From contig PJAB01000059.1 in assembly GCA_002887195.1 (NCBI GenBank), positions 1 through 49,900 of the forward strand: a DNA stretch of 49,900 nt, read 5' to 3'. The notes beneath the pieces were generated by a model that ran no database searches, was not told the origin of the DNA, and saw nothing but the letters and a program-made list of their open reading frames with translations. Made by a program: the position numbers and the translations under genes. Position 1 is the stretch's first letter. Every line of letters starts with the position of its first letter. Source of the stretch: Chrysochromulina parva (taxonomy: Eukaryota; Haptophyta; Prymnesiales; Chrysochromulinaceae). This document shows positions 18,601-25,082 of the stretch, in pieces.

Positions 18601-19829
18601 ACGAGAAAGTGGAGAAGGTGGCTCCCATCGTCGACCCTGGAGTGAGCGCGATCAGTCTGGTGAACGGCCTGCTCGCCAACCCCGAGGCCGTGAATTCTTC
18701 TCAAAAGCCACACGTCGTGTGGCCACGCGGCCGCACGGAGCACGACATGCTTCAGGCTCAATTGCTCCATATGTTGGGCACGACCTTGCGTAAAGGTGAG
18801 ATCAGGCTGGTGCCGCTTATGCTAACGATGTCTCGCATAGCGGAGATGGTGCAGGACGAGTCCAAGCGCGCGCCGCCGCGCGACATGATCATCAAGGCCG
18901 TTGAGGTGGACTTCCCAAGCGCTTCCGAGATGCTGCGCCAGGCGATGGAGCTCCGCGCGCTCGTGTTTGTCGCAGAGGTGCGCAACGAGACCGACCTCAT
19001 CGGCTTCACCCCGGCAGTGCTTGAAGAGATTCTTGGCTGCCGGTTGATTCTCGTCTTCTCTGGTGTGTCTCCCACGTCCAAGCTGATGCCAAGTGTACTC
19101 CTGGGGCGCACGAAGTCCATGGAGATTGCCTCGATCGGCCTCTTCTTCAATGACACGCCGCTCGTCAGCCGGAATGCCAAAGAGCTGCTTCGGCGCATGC
19201 AGGCAGGCGTTGCGGATGTGAATGACGCCAAGGCTTTACATTACGGGATCATCTCGGGTCTTCATCTCTCGGCCTCGGAGCTCGGCCGCGACGTGCTCCA
19301 GATTCTGCAGGATCTCCTTGGACACTCTGGGTGCCTCCTCACTCGGCTCGATCTGAGCTACACGCAGGTCGACGGATATCCGCTCGTGCAGGCCATCAAG
19401 AGCAGCAAGACGCTCACATCGCTCGACGTGCGCTTTGTCCCACGCTTCGAGGACCTATACGAGAACCTGGGCGAGATTCTGCTTCAGCCCAACAGAACGT
19501 GCCGCCTGTGCTACATGCGGTGCGACGCTTTTGATCTTCTCGAGGGCGAGAAGTCGTTGAGCCTTCGCGAGCGCGTGCTAGATAAGGGTGCCCCCCGTCT
19601 CCTGGCTGGCCTGCTACAACACAACACAGTCCTTCAAGACCTTGACCTGAGCGCGACCGACCTCGACTCGGAGGGCGCGACCGCGATTATGCAAGCGATG
19701 CAAGTGAACACGGTCCTGAAAACGCTGCAGCTTACTTTCAATCCAAGGCTCGACGACGAATGCCGGGCTGCACTCAGGATTCTTGCTGACAAATGGCGCA
19801 GCGGCAAGGACCAGTTCCTGACGTTTTAA
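6609..19829 (+). CDS. Giant NLR-like protein: EF-hands, LRRs, NACHT NTPase, degenerate second NACHT
   Basis: One uninterrupted frame of about 4406 aa. I start at the ATG at 6609; the open frame upstream to 6426 only offers GTG. Order: Ser/Lys-rich N-terminus; two EF-hands (DADGGGTISLSE ~128, DVDQSGVIDRAE ~163); Ala/Glu coiled coil (~190-470); ribonuclease-inhibitor-like LRRs (~660-930); two SH3-like repeats ending in GWV (~1185-1340); a novel module (~1400-1700); a NACHT NTPase with Walker A GPGTGKT (1737-1743) and Walker B ILVDGVDE (1828-1835); a helical region with the NLR-type segment FKHLSFQEGLYAEHL (~2620); LRRs (~2710-3620), the last of the SDS22 type (NRLSSIP, NNLMFLPDS, ENKLSELP); a second copy of the novel module plus a NACHT without its motifs (~3683-4230); and closing LRRs. 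The family suggests a STAND-type cytosolic sensor or switch. Ligand, partners and role are unknown; calcium input through the EF-hands is inference. Confidence 0.9.
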   Translation: MSKPSPAKSNKLKLPMSDSATGDSDQAPSQANSMRFGSEEGTSVRTSKSKRDKGDSSQRSDKSSSSHRGEKKKKKKSVKLAKQKTTDSVAEESEQDTPSGDAPADSSPDEQSGMRKASSLGHAFLLFDADGGGTISLSEFLAAIGLGGLLTESQAEMLFDEMDVDQSGVIDRAEFAARWHDIQTQYGVRLSSELAAFSEAQRFEAEREAAEFAAMAEATKAAAAAAAAAAAEAAAAETESAEAASTASASPVASPARIQKSASTVSDFFVSNANSLSFEAAAKVAQVEVALQKEQDAFEVLKRETAAKVLTIWGRKVAAKWARIHIEEDRMRATMETLEETEATRLQGEAELAAIKDKAAYKDKKVAIRTASLAAEAEAKAKEVAQVKEAAMFTISRVMQDRRALKEALARESKAKLLLKKQAAARQVAEDEAARAVETANDAVRLAAAAERAAKRVRAFKKLPPTYFELPAQMRELVENAIFQSHAAEQSVLRAVDLAAAALFVEKPAELTNIWESHGTIAERTAAIQARVKALPAASQSLIVQLTDKASRGEMPVLKLLSSAPEVNLQLTLAGLAPFFAAQALCKGCQLPPETAKPWRWREWWAETLNEGEKVGADFERGMLQASASATLAALAIRAEVAGHRPTALRAVGMLLRSVTVLDLRDNRITDEETKLLAIALPNAASLTKLNLAGNVITSIGMARVGTALSTVQPMMELIISRNRLWGDGTTRVEHLTEMAQTITLGGKLQMLQLSGASLNDMGGGKWLTALTQPAQAATSPAATRPVAARNGRASPGLSISRPDLMGMLQLTMLDMSQNGLRASFASALSGALFACPNLTNLNLSKNNFGAEAGTMVLSAAVESASLRVLDMSATNLCDISPLYPPPPGGRKYTPEAIRTLCRLLPQASLTELHLHQNELCGLFTERIWGGAVIRGTYKSDAIKALADAFEGSSVRLPLKKDGLRLERGNHLMAAEEERLTAALSLNSAKDAAPPKVTAYETMVDVQAATPDPKAPRKDTSDSLNPFKPANAEKLPAPAGGASLPTAMSGPLLPSKATLDAMTIPNQVSPSLAQSIAPPAVAVGDAALPSALADGENADAKSLPADAVAAAVKMAKAKPSAPKAAAKSDAAKLKVEENKQAEVDEDGKPARSGYGQQKKVKKKTEKVEKVVEVNPFANSPLLIAVSPLVARQGPALDTPLVGENNRMAPGTLVRVAQTQEVTRKEGSKSITEKRMLVALDGDVEALGWVTGVDKEGVENLRLAASGFPLVVSTKALVVRETVATDGKKVDDLPPQMLLRVMESQTTADGSEKALVSRDGSTIKAIGWVLVFKEGMLARTLVPAPMLQLSFDLQVHTSQALARALAIKQAGSQVRKRKDESLPSQIAGKRPTFKPDDGAASRHTQVKKPATIMLMFNCFNAAFDVTSWTGDVPFEKLSGETAFDLIAKKSRKRVGRVKLANELGMPFLARVEFPDEWVMAEEYGVYNDGWQGLASLEVELTWGKAVAIIIVKPWLAYGASTGARLLIRKLGASSGQCATIQRILGDDRAVARVDGYSKSDGVKGETIVDLQPITMVPTTFPGYARNTRVLLLHANKLVDATVLSWLGGFDYVEGSRHMMNVKAVGAETGTHAWHDLNMYNHVCVPDGIHAVSYEGIRQSYCRSITQTEDKVEDAITGNSLFIKDQLIFMNPALVPDGCLPVQYKTINDVPALVTEQLELSPKRSEGCHTAQPVLCRAGPGTGKTWMIKQCFFLLAERLSDPASEGVPLVPIIVFVQRIVRLLRELGDDPSALLQDPKGLMRWYIDNQFADRKEERTMLMLAYEMRAVAILVDGVDEAAGMRDIVEAFVHFELVTGGNRLVVTSRPEGVDLDDYKSRFVVMNLLELSQEQQRNVIQMQLQGNDFFEHLVNIAECRKDLDERYNELFRSEAMRTEMEAFKFEEDEMMERDRRLAKLIDEEKAARAERATRDTDEKAPATKEARAIEEEFARQARWTAIREAVVTNSKVPRDSLTIRRLTVDGQAELQSWLSKVDLKKRPRSRFLDTIHSGMLQPSRAGTGLFDDLESELRRLPTPCTATQLEPTVLMLAQGQPAGLKMDPVVRESLAHLGLLRKMPAGGGRRGSKAAQIPANGLWFQVIQHTDETYMSMQLLAPTLMYALGTVAARAGVSKFALQQNEKTGLYVPRSAVETPELEHRSPVDLWVQSTTLPGSADQPPGPPAWVAKVKLHCEHAEQFLLVTRLLVAGIEVEMDAEMISLTLLTMRNSFRPEELHPTHYRNLGCHMLLTSSQGSIAVLIEVEHTKLLTHYKTLDYAQHYDFFFNRNAENLGHAEFDTKFELLLVFLVEAIGVPVLLSLLLLTYSTGASNKDVVDMNELPDGRLNLYKMGIAAGIRKRMLLNVASEKSKQDGKDAKGAAEVVEDTKDEGAAPQRRERRKGALEQGGGGMSFSAAGPSPGGSENEKTKAPRGGAKDEPVLDLNSILRGKKVRVVTGEDDVAECYSLVVRVLDKTKQPGFDLRSGIVAVVPKSHTMHAPVTALVEYVTQPSSQSEAALMETCKKMLRRVAVDNQENGRREFTSKNVACALGGNPEELGLWSRLDLDHDYGVALCATLAKQSDKAPAQYQFKHLSFQEGLYAEHLLILVTGLAPPAGAGWHGWMSDKTASEFLNNRYMNNTCRIAAGTLGSLLARQRPSWNFRNATLTANGRSALWFITNENETVESINVSQNDVTFEDVPGICKMLTTCPTLKSFDLSDNDLFKMVEVPLAFSRLCDALGNNHILTDLNLNNNRLGMVGVRIVANALRSCGNLKRLGLSFNEPGVDPALANLLRVHTSLETIELVEKNERLFPSRAKDDIGRALIENKKKKLGFLHCDMFVLSETTKSLTWAKEASTSDAVLLAGVLATNTTLTTFNIAPGAILENKARSELGEALLNNPGSRVAFCNDFGLTSGVDVCEFDLSRSELKDVEPFRLLAGCLRGNRTLTHVTLKQLRMEQISTLALALRGNDTLAQLDMVNASRAGGQSVVRLPVPELNGSKTGNDPARVDLSKTCMEGAIGRVACAMIGTLISSNSLLERLDLSDTGVGIAIGAEGEGGHILLRPICESAICPINEINLTNVQLNDKAGGKLLTALVTGLGDAGSGYDKIKSLLLSRNELGKQFTTGLKTLLWSERAPCVLQRLDLSFNLAIDGYEMGLALKRNESLTSIDFRGVPGANTNDIYSFLGSFFLQEDCNCRVGFLSCDAFQVEPNQDELVLSTSAAKREASAQAIPLVEGGAATAAPGTTAGPAKASKNNQGTKQNPVILLLAGVIRFNMSLKSLIVADTGLDDAAAASFATALKDNKTLQHLDLSGNAEIGAAGIRSIAEAIRAHPLLSTTKVDGKPLPIAQLCGANSSEVSLDFTDWGLGAPSGLMIGAILLSNRQILNLNLKGNQAFGTEGIRAIVEGCVQAPLKVLDVTKTGLGGEADDVMRALSVSICRTLGVLSELRMDENDLACGEDALAPLCKLRNLRTLSFEKNRLSSIPSLIGTMLSLRRILLHSNNLMFLPDSICLLSGLEQLDVHKNMISTLPSAIGKLAGLQKLDISENKLSELPVSICELSETLQLSVGRNPLEKPSVEQARQGVGSIRRFYGWSKSKAGDDAADTLAQMVESAPEDDASWLSVLTHPVKRPVKSEDTPSRHDWSGAGSVIVCFNASGSQIRLVDGGSELGTIAPSDSVELVTLFNLQAIGRVRPARTPSEKPADRLELYNQWLPWRVQEVSAGEKIRMAVYTRSNALRGSKATPLLVLAPWIAYSCSVGARLKMASGFVTVVDIRPDDTCKILRDNDAADIKETIDPRPDNVSRAASASYKPGQKLVLMEQGVLVDAVVEEWLGARRGSRHRLRLSLKGDAVTKAADALVKRLAGKKRLPGEKGKMTIEMDLNELNHAKLLFATGTKYEDARSSYLEKFCPKYANITDEATLMQLQVADQRVSVRAKVLEVAEAPVAVKPGMPPPPPAAPTENEKVEKVAPIVDPGVSAISLVNGLLANPEAVNSSQKPHVVWPRGRTEHDMLQAQLLHMLGTTLRKGEIRLVPLMLTMSRIAEMVQDESKRAPPRDMIIKAVEVDFPSASEMLRQAMELRALVFVAEVRNETDLIGFTPAVLEEILGCRLILVFSGVSPTSKLMPSVLLGRTKSMEIASIGLFFNDTPLVSRNAKELLRRMQAGVADVNDAKALHYGIISGLHLSASELGRDVLQILQDLLGHSGCLLTRLDLSYTQVDGYPLVQAIKSSKTLTSLDVRFVPRFEDLYENLGEILLQPNRTCRLCYMRCDAFDLLEGEKSLSLRERVLDKGAPRLLAGLLQHNTVLQDLDLSATDLDSEGATAIMQAMQVNTVLKTLQLTFNPRLDDECRAALRILADKWRSGKDQFLTF
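10800..12330 (+). repeat. Intragenic module, copy 1 (with active NACHT motifs)
   Basis: Encodes MLMFNCFNAAFDV, then PWLAYGASTGARL, then LVDATVLSWLGG with GSRH, then the NACHT core with GPGTGKT and LVDGVDEA. The same order recurs at about 17640..19140. Protein-level similarity is clear but distant. Confidence 0.7.
17640..19140 (+). repeat. Intragenic module, copy 2 (NACHT motifs lost)
   Basis: Encodes VIVCFNASGSQIRLV, then PWIAYSCSVGARL, then LVDAVVEEWLGA with GSRH, then VVWPRGRTEHDMLQAQLLHML where Walker A should be, and LVFVAEVRNETDL where Walker B should be. Spacing between the two motif positions is about 81 residues, against 94 in copy 1. Confidence 0.7.
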
Positions 19830-21011
19830 TCCAATTATGCTGTCGACAGAGCACAACTACATGGAAACTACATGTTCATGTCATTCATCCTACAACGTGC
19901 GCCTCTTTTAGGACACATCAGTCTCTTGTGTCTGTGTTCGTGTGGGGTGGCGGTGGTGTTCTCCAGACATATCGTCATCAGAGAGGAGAGAGACGCATGC
20001 CGATCGAGGGGTAGCACCGGCGCCGCCCTTGGGGTCCTGAGGTGGGGCAGACCTTCGGGTAGGCCAGCTAGGTTGTGCTGGAGTTGAGCTAGCTGGCCGT
20101 ACCTGAAGGCCTGGCTCGCACAGGCTAGGAAGCGCCGCATGGCCGCGCGAGCGGGCGGGGTAGCCGATCGGCGCGCCCTTCGTTGGCCTGGTCCGTCAAA
20201 CCTCTCGCCTCTCTAGCGACCTACGTAGCGATGCCATTCGAGTTAAAGAGCCGCTAAGACCGAATCCGAAATCATTATTCATACATCATTCATACATCAT
20301 AGAATCGAGCCGGCGGCCGCCCGGCGCGGCAGCCGGCACGCCCCGCCGAGCACGGCCGCCCGCGGATCTCCATACCCTGATCGACACCGCACCGGGCACA
20401 CACTCCAAGTGTGAACTTCAAGTGACCCCCGCGACTCACCAGCCTACCCGGAACCCGCCTGCGCGCGCGTGTGCGGTGTGGGGACCGCCTCGGACCGTGC
20501 GAGCCTCCGCGACCGCGCGGTGCTCGTGTTCGCGCTCAAAGACGAACCGAAATCCTTGTACTGTAAGTCGCGTATGCGGAGTCGCAGTCCCAGTCGTTTC
20601 CCAGTCGGCTGCCTCTGGGACGTTGTTTTTGCGACTTCGCCGTATCTTCGTTGGCCAACCAAGTGGCCAAATGTTGCGTGTTGGCCATGACCCATGAAAC
20701 CATGAAACGGGATACTATTGGCTATGTGGGATGTCATTTAAACGGGGTCGATTCTATCCATTGTGTTGTGAACGCATGAGAACGTGTGCGAAGTGTTGCT
20801 CTTCACTTGTGCACGATTTCGTTCGTCGTTTGGTGTGGTGTGAAAACTGTGGTGTGAAAATTGGGAAACGCATGAAGCCCTGGCCTTTGCTGATGTGGAC
20901 CTCTTGCGGCGACAACTCCGTGAGCTGTCGGGATCAGCCCCCTCCTCACCCACACTTGCTGAGGAAGAGGTAGACAATCCGGCGGTGGCGCTCGCTAGAA
21001 GTGTTGCAGGC
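19830..21011. other. Gap between the NLR-like gene and the methyltransferase gene
   Basis: Holds the 3' flank of the giant gene and the upstream region of the methyltransferase. Open frames here are short and Arg/Ser-rich with no recognisable domain. A small tandem repeat lies at 20271-20300. The frame of the methyltransferase is open from 20844 without an ATG, so an unseen 5' exon may lie in this gap. Confidence 0.5.
20271..20300. repeat. Short tandem repeat, atcattcatac units
   Basis: About two and a half copies of an 11-bp AT-rich unit (atcattcatac) in a GC-rich setting, non-coding. The first copy carries a one-base change. Confidence 0.7.
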
Positions 21012-21722
21012 ATGGCGGACCATCTGCTCAAGCTTGGACTGCCACACCTTGAGCGAGAAGCTGCTGCAGCTGAGTCAGCCGCGGCGGCGAGCACCGCTTC
21101 ACAGTGGCCCCTCGTCGTTGTGCCCGAACTCGGGCTGACGCTGCGCGCCCAGCCAGTCATGGGGCACGCGATGTGGCCGGCGGCACTCGCCTTGGGCAAG
21201 TTTCTGCTGGAGCACGTCGATCTGTGCGTGGGCGCACGTGTGATCGAGCTAGGTGCGGGTGGTGCTGCACCAGGGCTTGTGGCACGTGCCTCGGGCGCCG
21301 CGTTTCTGCTGGCTACAGATGGAGACGAGTCACTGGTGCAGCTGATTGCGGCTAATTGCGGGGCAAACCCTGGCGGTGATTGGAGCGCAGCAGTGCTTGA
21401 TTGGCGCGATGTCGCTGCCCTTCATCGTGAGGGGAGCGGCAGCTGGGACCTCGTGCTGGCATCTGATGTGCTTTATTCCGCCGGCGAGATCGTTCCAATC
21501 GTTCGGGCCTGCAAGGTGTTGCTGCGCTCAAATCCTCGCAGCCGAGTGTTGCTGTCCTGCTCGGCCTGGTTTGAAGGCTTTCAGCCGACGCTGTTGGCTG
21601 CCTTTGAAGAGGAGGGCTTTGGACTTCTCTCACAGAGTTTTAGTGGCCAGAACACCACCAGCGACACTTCGACGGCCGTGGTGCTGGAGTTGAGCTTGCT
21701 GTCTGAGCGCGCGTCGCTGTGA
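21012..21722 (+). CDS. METTL21/FAM86-type class I methyltransferase (Methyltransf_16)
   Basis: From the first ATG the protein is about 236 aa, a normal length for the family. The SAM-binding core is plain: MGHAMWPAALALGKFLLEH leads into motif I VIELGAGGAAPGL, an acidic end of beta-2 (LLATDGDESLVQLI), and the family's hallmark WDLVLASDVLYS at motif IV. The last strand reads TSTAVVLELSLL. This family methylates lysine (or N-terminal groups) on proteins such as elongation factors and chaperones; the substrate here cannot be told. The frame continues upstream to 20844 with protein-like sequence (VDLLRRQLRELSGSAP) but no ATG, so the true start may lie in an upstream exon. It converges on the EF-hand gene. 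Confidence 0.82.
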   Translation: MADHLLKLGLPHLEREAAAAESAAAASTASQWPLVVVPELGLTLRAQPVMGHAMWPAALALGKFLLEHVDLCVGARVIELGAGGAAPGLVARASGAAFLLATDGDESLVQLIAANCGANPGGDWSAAVLDWRDVAALHREGSGSWDLVLASDVLYSAGEIVPIVRACKVLLRSNPRSRVLLSCSAWFEGFQPTLLAAFEEEGFGLLSQSFSGQNTTSDTSTAVVLELSLLSERASL

Positions 21723-22244
21723 GTGAACCAAAAGCGGCAACCCCGACGGGACCGACGTCCGTGCGCCACGCGGACGCCCCGGCCCGCCGACGCGCCGCAC
21801 GTGAGTCGTGACGGGGCCATCGGGAAGATCGCGCATGGATGAGGATGTCACCGTTGCCGTTACCGTTACGCAATAGGATAAACCGAGCAGCTTGCTCGCG
21901 TACACAAAACACACGTCTTTCCAGATCCACTTTCGCGCATCGCGGTTGAACGTAGAACGACGCCGCGGGCGATCGGGATCGTCATCGTGTACCTCCCCGG
22001 ACCCCGCGCACCGGCGGGGCCACCGCGGGATGGAGGCCGGCCCGTGGAGCGTGGTCGGCCCTCGCCACCCGCCCGGCCGCTACGCAGTTGAGAGAGTTGC
22101 TTACTCTACTTCGAGATACGCTACGATTGTACGAACCCGCGCGGCGCTAAATATTTTCCGTTGGTTGAGGGTCGCGCGTTGTACGTGGCGTCTCTCGGGC
22201 TCGCCGTCTCTGACCGCGGTTGCGCGGTCCGCGGAGGAAGTTAC
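21723..22244. other. Convergent intergenic region
   Basis: Lies between the ends of the methyltransferase gene (plus) and the EF-hand gene (minus). Only short, Arg/Pro-rich open frames; no RNA gene or repeat seen. Confidence 0.5.
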
Positions 22245-24938
22245 CTACGACAGCGGTACGTTCTCCAGCTTTTCATCGATGACCGCGTGCATCGCGGCGG
22301 AGCGCACTTGCTTGGCGATCTCGATGCGAAGGGCGCCGACGTCTGCCACCTCAAGCACGACGCTGGGCTTCTTGGTGCTTTTTCGATCATCCACGCTCCG
22401 TGAGCGCCTTAGCATGCGGTTAAGCTCGCGAAAGGAGATTGAGCCACCTCCATCGCTATCAAAGGAGTCGAACAGCTCGTCGATGTCTTCGGGATCAGCC
22501 CACATTCCAAGCTCGGGCAGCGCGCGGCGGAACTCTGCCTTCGTGATGGTGCCGTCACCATCCTTGTCCCAGCTGTTGAAGAGAGCGACGACGCGCTGCG
22601 CCTGATCGATGAGCGCCGACCGCAGCTGGTCGACCACCGCTCCGCCTCGGGATGCGCCAGCACCGGGGCTGCCATCGCCGACCGTCTCTGAGAGCTTGGC
22701 GTCCTTGTACATCCTCCAGATCTCCTCGTTGGTCTTCTGCCAAACCGTCACTGAGAGGTCGTCAAGTGAGATGTAGCCCTCCTGGACGTCACGGCTCTCT
22801 TCGATGTCGTGGAAGATGATCTCAGTCGATAGAAGGCGCTCACGCTCGTCCGCGCCTGATGAGAAGCGCAGGTGCTTGAATAACGCGTGCGCGTCGTGCG
22901 CGCTCAGCCTGTGTCGTGCGGGATCGGCCTGCTGCTTCCATGTCTCGATCCGCATCTGAAGGGCCTCGGCGTTTTGGAAGAGACCCTCGAGCAAGTGCAG
23001 CTTGTCCTGGCTCCACTTTCCGACCAGCGACATCAGCTCCTCCTTGACCTTCTCCTGGACCTGCATGCGCTTTACTGCCTTCCGCAGCCGACCGATGGCG
23101 CTAGATTCGCTGCTGTCGTGGGCTGACGCAGTCGCTTCAACACTCTGGTGCTGCGTCGCGGAGGCGCGGAAGTCCATCTTCTTGACGCCCAAAATGCCAA
23201 GATCGGCGCTCACTAGGTTTGCAGCCTCCGTCGCAGGCGGCAGTGGCGGGATCAACTCGGCCTGCCTGATGGGCCGATCGTGGTGAATCCGTTTATGCAG
23301 AGCGGCTGCTTCCCGGACGTGACGCGGCGCACCGCCGCGCTTGAGTGCACCGGAGAGGTCGGTGAGGGCAAGCTGATCGCTGGTGCGGGCGGCGCCCTGC
23401 GCCGCCTTGTCGCGCACGGTCGTATGCGGGGCCGTCAGCAAGGCCTCCGGGCTCGCCCACATGTCGAAGAGGCGGTCGATGGCATTCGACGGTGCGCTGA
23501 GCCCGAGCAGCGCGACGCCCTTGTGGAATTCGGCACGGCTCACGCTGCCGAGGTTCTTGGCGTCGAACGTTGCGAAATGCTCGAGAGTACGCCCGGCGCA
23601 CCGGCAGAGTGAGCGGCGCAGCACTGTAACCACCTGCTCGTCGGTGAGGCCGTCCGTGTCGATGGGCGGAGGTCGCCACGGCTGCTCGGCGCCGGCCAGG
23701 GGCGGCGAGCGGGTGGGCGAGCGGGTGGGCGAGCGGTTGGGCGAGCGGTTGGTGTTGTGCGCGCTGTCGGCGAGGGCGACGACCCCAGGTTCGGTGACTC
23801 CAAGGTCCTCGACAGAGATCTCAAGACGAATCGGGCACATGCCCGACGCCAGCTCTATGGGCAGCATGCTTAGCCGCGCTCTATAGACCGACGGGGGAGG
23901 CACCGCGGGGGGAGGCAAAGGAGGCATAGCTGCAGGATCGGCGCTCGCTCGCGCCTCATCTAGATGGTCCACGTCGAATTCGAGGAAGACATGGCAGACC
24001 CCTGTGGGCAGCCCGAGCGTCTTCATGAGCAGCCGCGCAAGTGGCGGCGCTGTCGTCTCCTCAAGCTCACGCGCCGCCTCCGCCCTCTGCTCTCGCGCCG
24101 CCTCTTCCCTCTGCTGCTCGCGCCGCAACTTGCTGAGCGCCGAGCCGTACTCCTCGACGGTGATGTCGGCGGCCTCCTTGGCCGCCTTAAGCGTGGCCAG
24201 AGACTGCGACGCGTACTCCTCGACAGTGATGTGGCCCGCCTCTTTGGCCGCCTTGAGCGCACCCAGAGACTTGGACGCTCCATGTGGGGCGGAGGCGTTC
24301 GCCTTCTCGAAGCCCGGGGCCTTCCTTTTATCGGCGGGCGGTAGCGGCGCAAGGCTGGAAGGTGACAGAGAAGGAAGCCGGCCTGTCGACTTCGAGATGG
24401 CCTTTGCCGATTTGGATGTTCTCATCGTGCTATGAATTTGCCGCTCGACGATGAGAGCATCCAAATCATCATGCCACGACCTCGACACTTTGATTCCACC
24501 GTCTCGACGCTCGATGGCTGGCAACATGACGTTTGCTGCTTCAAGTTGCGCGTGCAGCTGGCGTCGAACCCTGGCTGGCAACGAAGATTCGAGTCTGGAG
24601 AGTTGATGTTCGCTCAATGAGTGCAGCCGTGCATGCAGTCGCTGCTCATGGCGCTGCACAGACTGCTGACCCAAGGGCAGGCCGTCCAGCTCAGCATTGA
24701 GGGCCGGGAGTGACGGAGGAGGACGCAGGAGTGAGCCAAAGAAAAGGCTCGCGTTCGGCGCTTGCGGTGGAGGGGCGCGGACGGCAGCGAGGCGTTCACG
24801 CTGTGCCGGCGGCACTTGCGAATGGGGGTGCCGGATGAGCTGCGGAGCAGGAACGTTGAAGAAACTGGCCACCGAGCTGTACGTTAAATCGGCCGCGGCT
24901 CGAAGAGCGCCGCGTACGTCGGCGCCCTCAGTTGGCAT
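22245..24938 (-). CDS. EF-hand calcium-binding protein with SHOCT-like repeats
   Basis: One exon of about 897 aa from the ATG at 24938; the open frame upstream only offers GTG at 25058. Near the C-terminus two good EF-hand loops follow each other, DKDGDGTITKAEF and DSDGGGSISFREL, each with acidic positions 1, 3, 5 and 12. Two more regions look like worn EF-hands (FDAKNLGSVSRAEF in the middle, EGYISLDDL later). Around residues 260-320 a ~25-aa unit recurs, with LKAAKEAGHITVEEYA and LKAAKEAADITVEEYG, resembling the SHOCT helical repeat, then a Glu/Arg coiled coil. A serine-proline tandem tract (RSPN/RSPT, 12-bp DNA unit at about 23700-23750) sits mid-protein. A calcium-dependent regulatory or scaffold role is likely; no enzyme domain is visible. 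Confidence 0.82.
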   Translation of the reverse strand: MPTEGADVRGALRAAADLTYSSVASFFNVPAPQLIRHPHSQVPPAQRERLAAVRAPPPQAPNASLFFGSLLRPPPSLPALNAELDGLPLGQQSVQRHEQRLHARLHSLSEHQLSRLESSLPARVRRQLHAQLEAANVMLPAIERRDGGIKVSRSWHDDLDALIVERQIHSTMRTSKSAKAISKSTGRLPSLSPSSLAPLPPADKRKAPGFEKANASAPHGASKSLGALKAAKEAGHITVEEYASQSLATLKAAKEAADITVEEYGSALSKLRREQQREEAAREQRAEAARELEETTAPPLARLLMKTLGLPTGVCHVFLEFDVDHLDEARASADPAAMPPLPPPAVPPPSVYRARLSMLPIELASGMCPIRLEISVEDLGVTEPGVVALADSAHNTNRSPNRSPTRSPTRSPPLAGAEQPWRPPPIDTDGLTDEQVVTVLRRSLCRCAGRTLEHFATFDAKNLGSVSRAEFHKGVALLGLSAPSNAIDRLFDMWASPEALLTAPHTTVRDKAAQGAARTSDQLALTDLSGALKRGGAPRHVREAAALHKRIHHDRPIRQAELIPPLPPATEAANLVSADLGILGVKKMDFRASATQHQSVEATASAHDSSESSAIGRLRKAVKRMQVQEKVKEELMSLVGKWSQDKLHLLEGLFQNAEALQMRIETWKQQADPARHRLSAHDAHALFKHLRFSSGADERERLLSTEIIFHDIEESRDVQEGYISLDDLSVTVWQKTNEEIWRMYKDAKLSETVGDGSPGAGASRGGAVVDQLRSALIDQAQRVVALFNSWDKDGDGTITKAEFRRALPELGMWADPEDIDELFDSFDSDGGGSISFRELNRMLRRSRSVDDRKSTKKPSVVLEVADVGALRIEIAKQVRSAAMHAVIDEKLENVPLS

Positions 24939-25082
24939 GACACGGAGTGAGTACTCTTGCAAGTGCGGCCCAGACGGAATGCGGCGCGTTGAAACAGTCC
25001 GAAGTCTTCTACGTCTACCCTTCAAGGCTTCGACAGCGTGATGAATACATGTAACCACACCGTTACCCTTATTCGCGCACCC

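Noticed and set aside
20470..20545. Short similarity between GC-rich spacers (gggaccgcctcg here and near 38518)
   Set aside because: Only 12 bases match; within chance for such CG-rich DNA, so not called a dispersed repeat.
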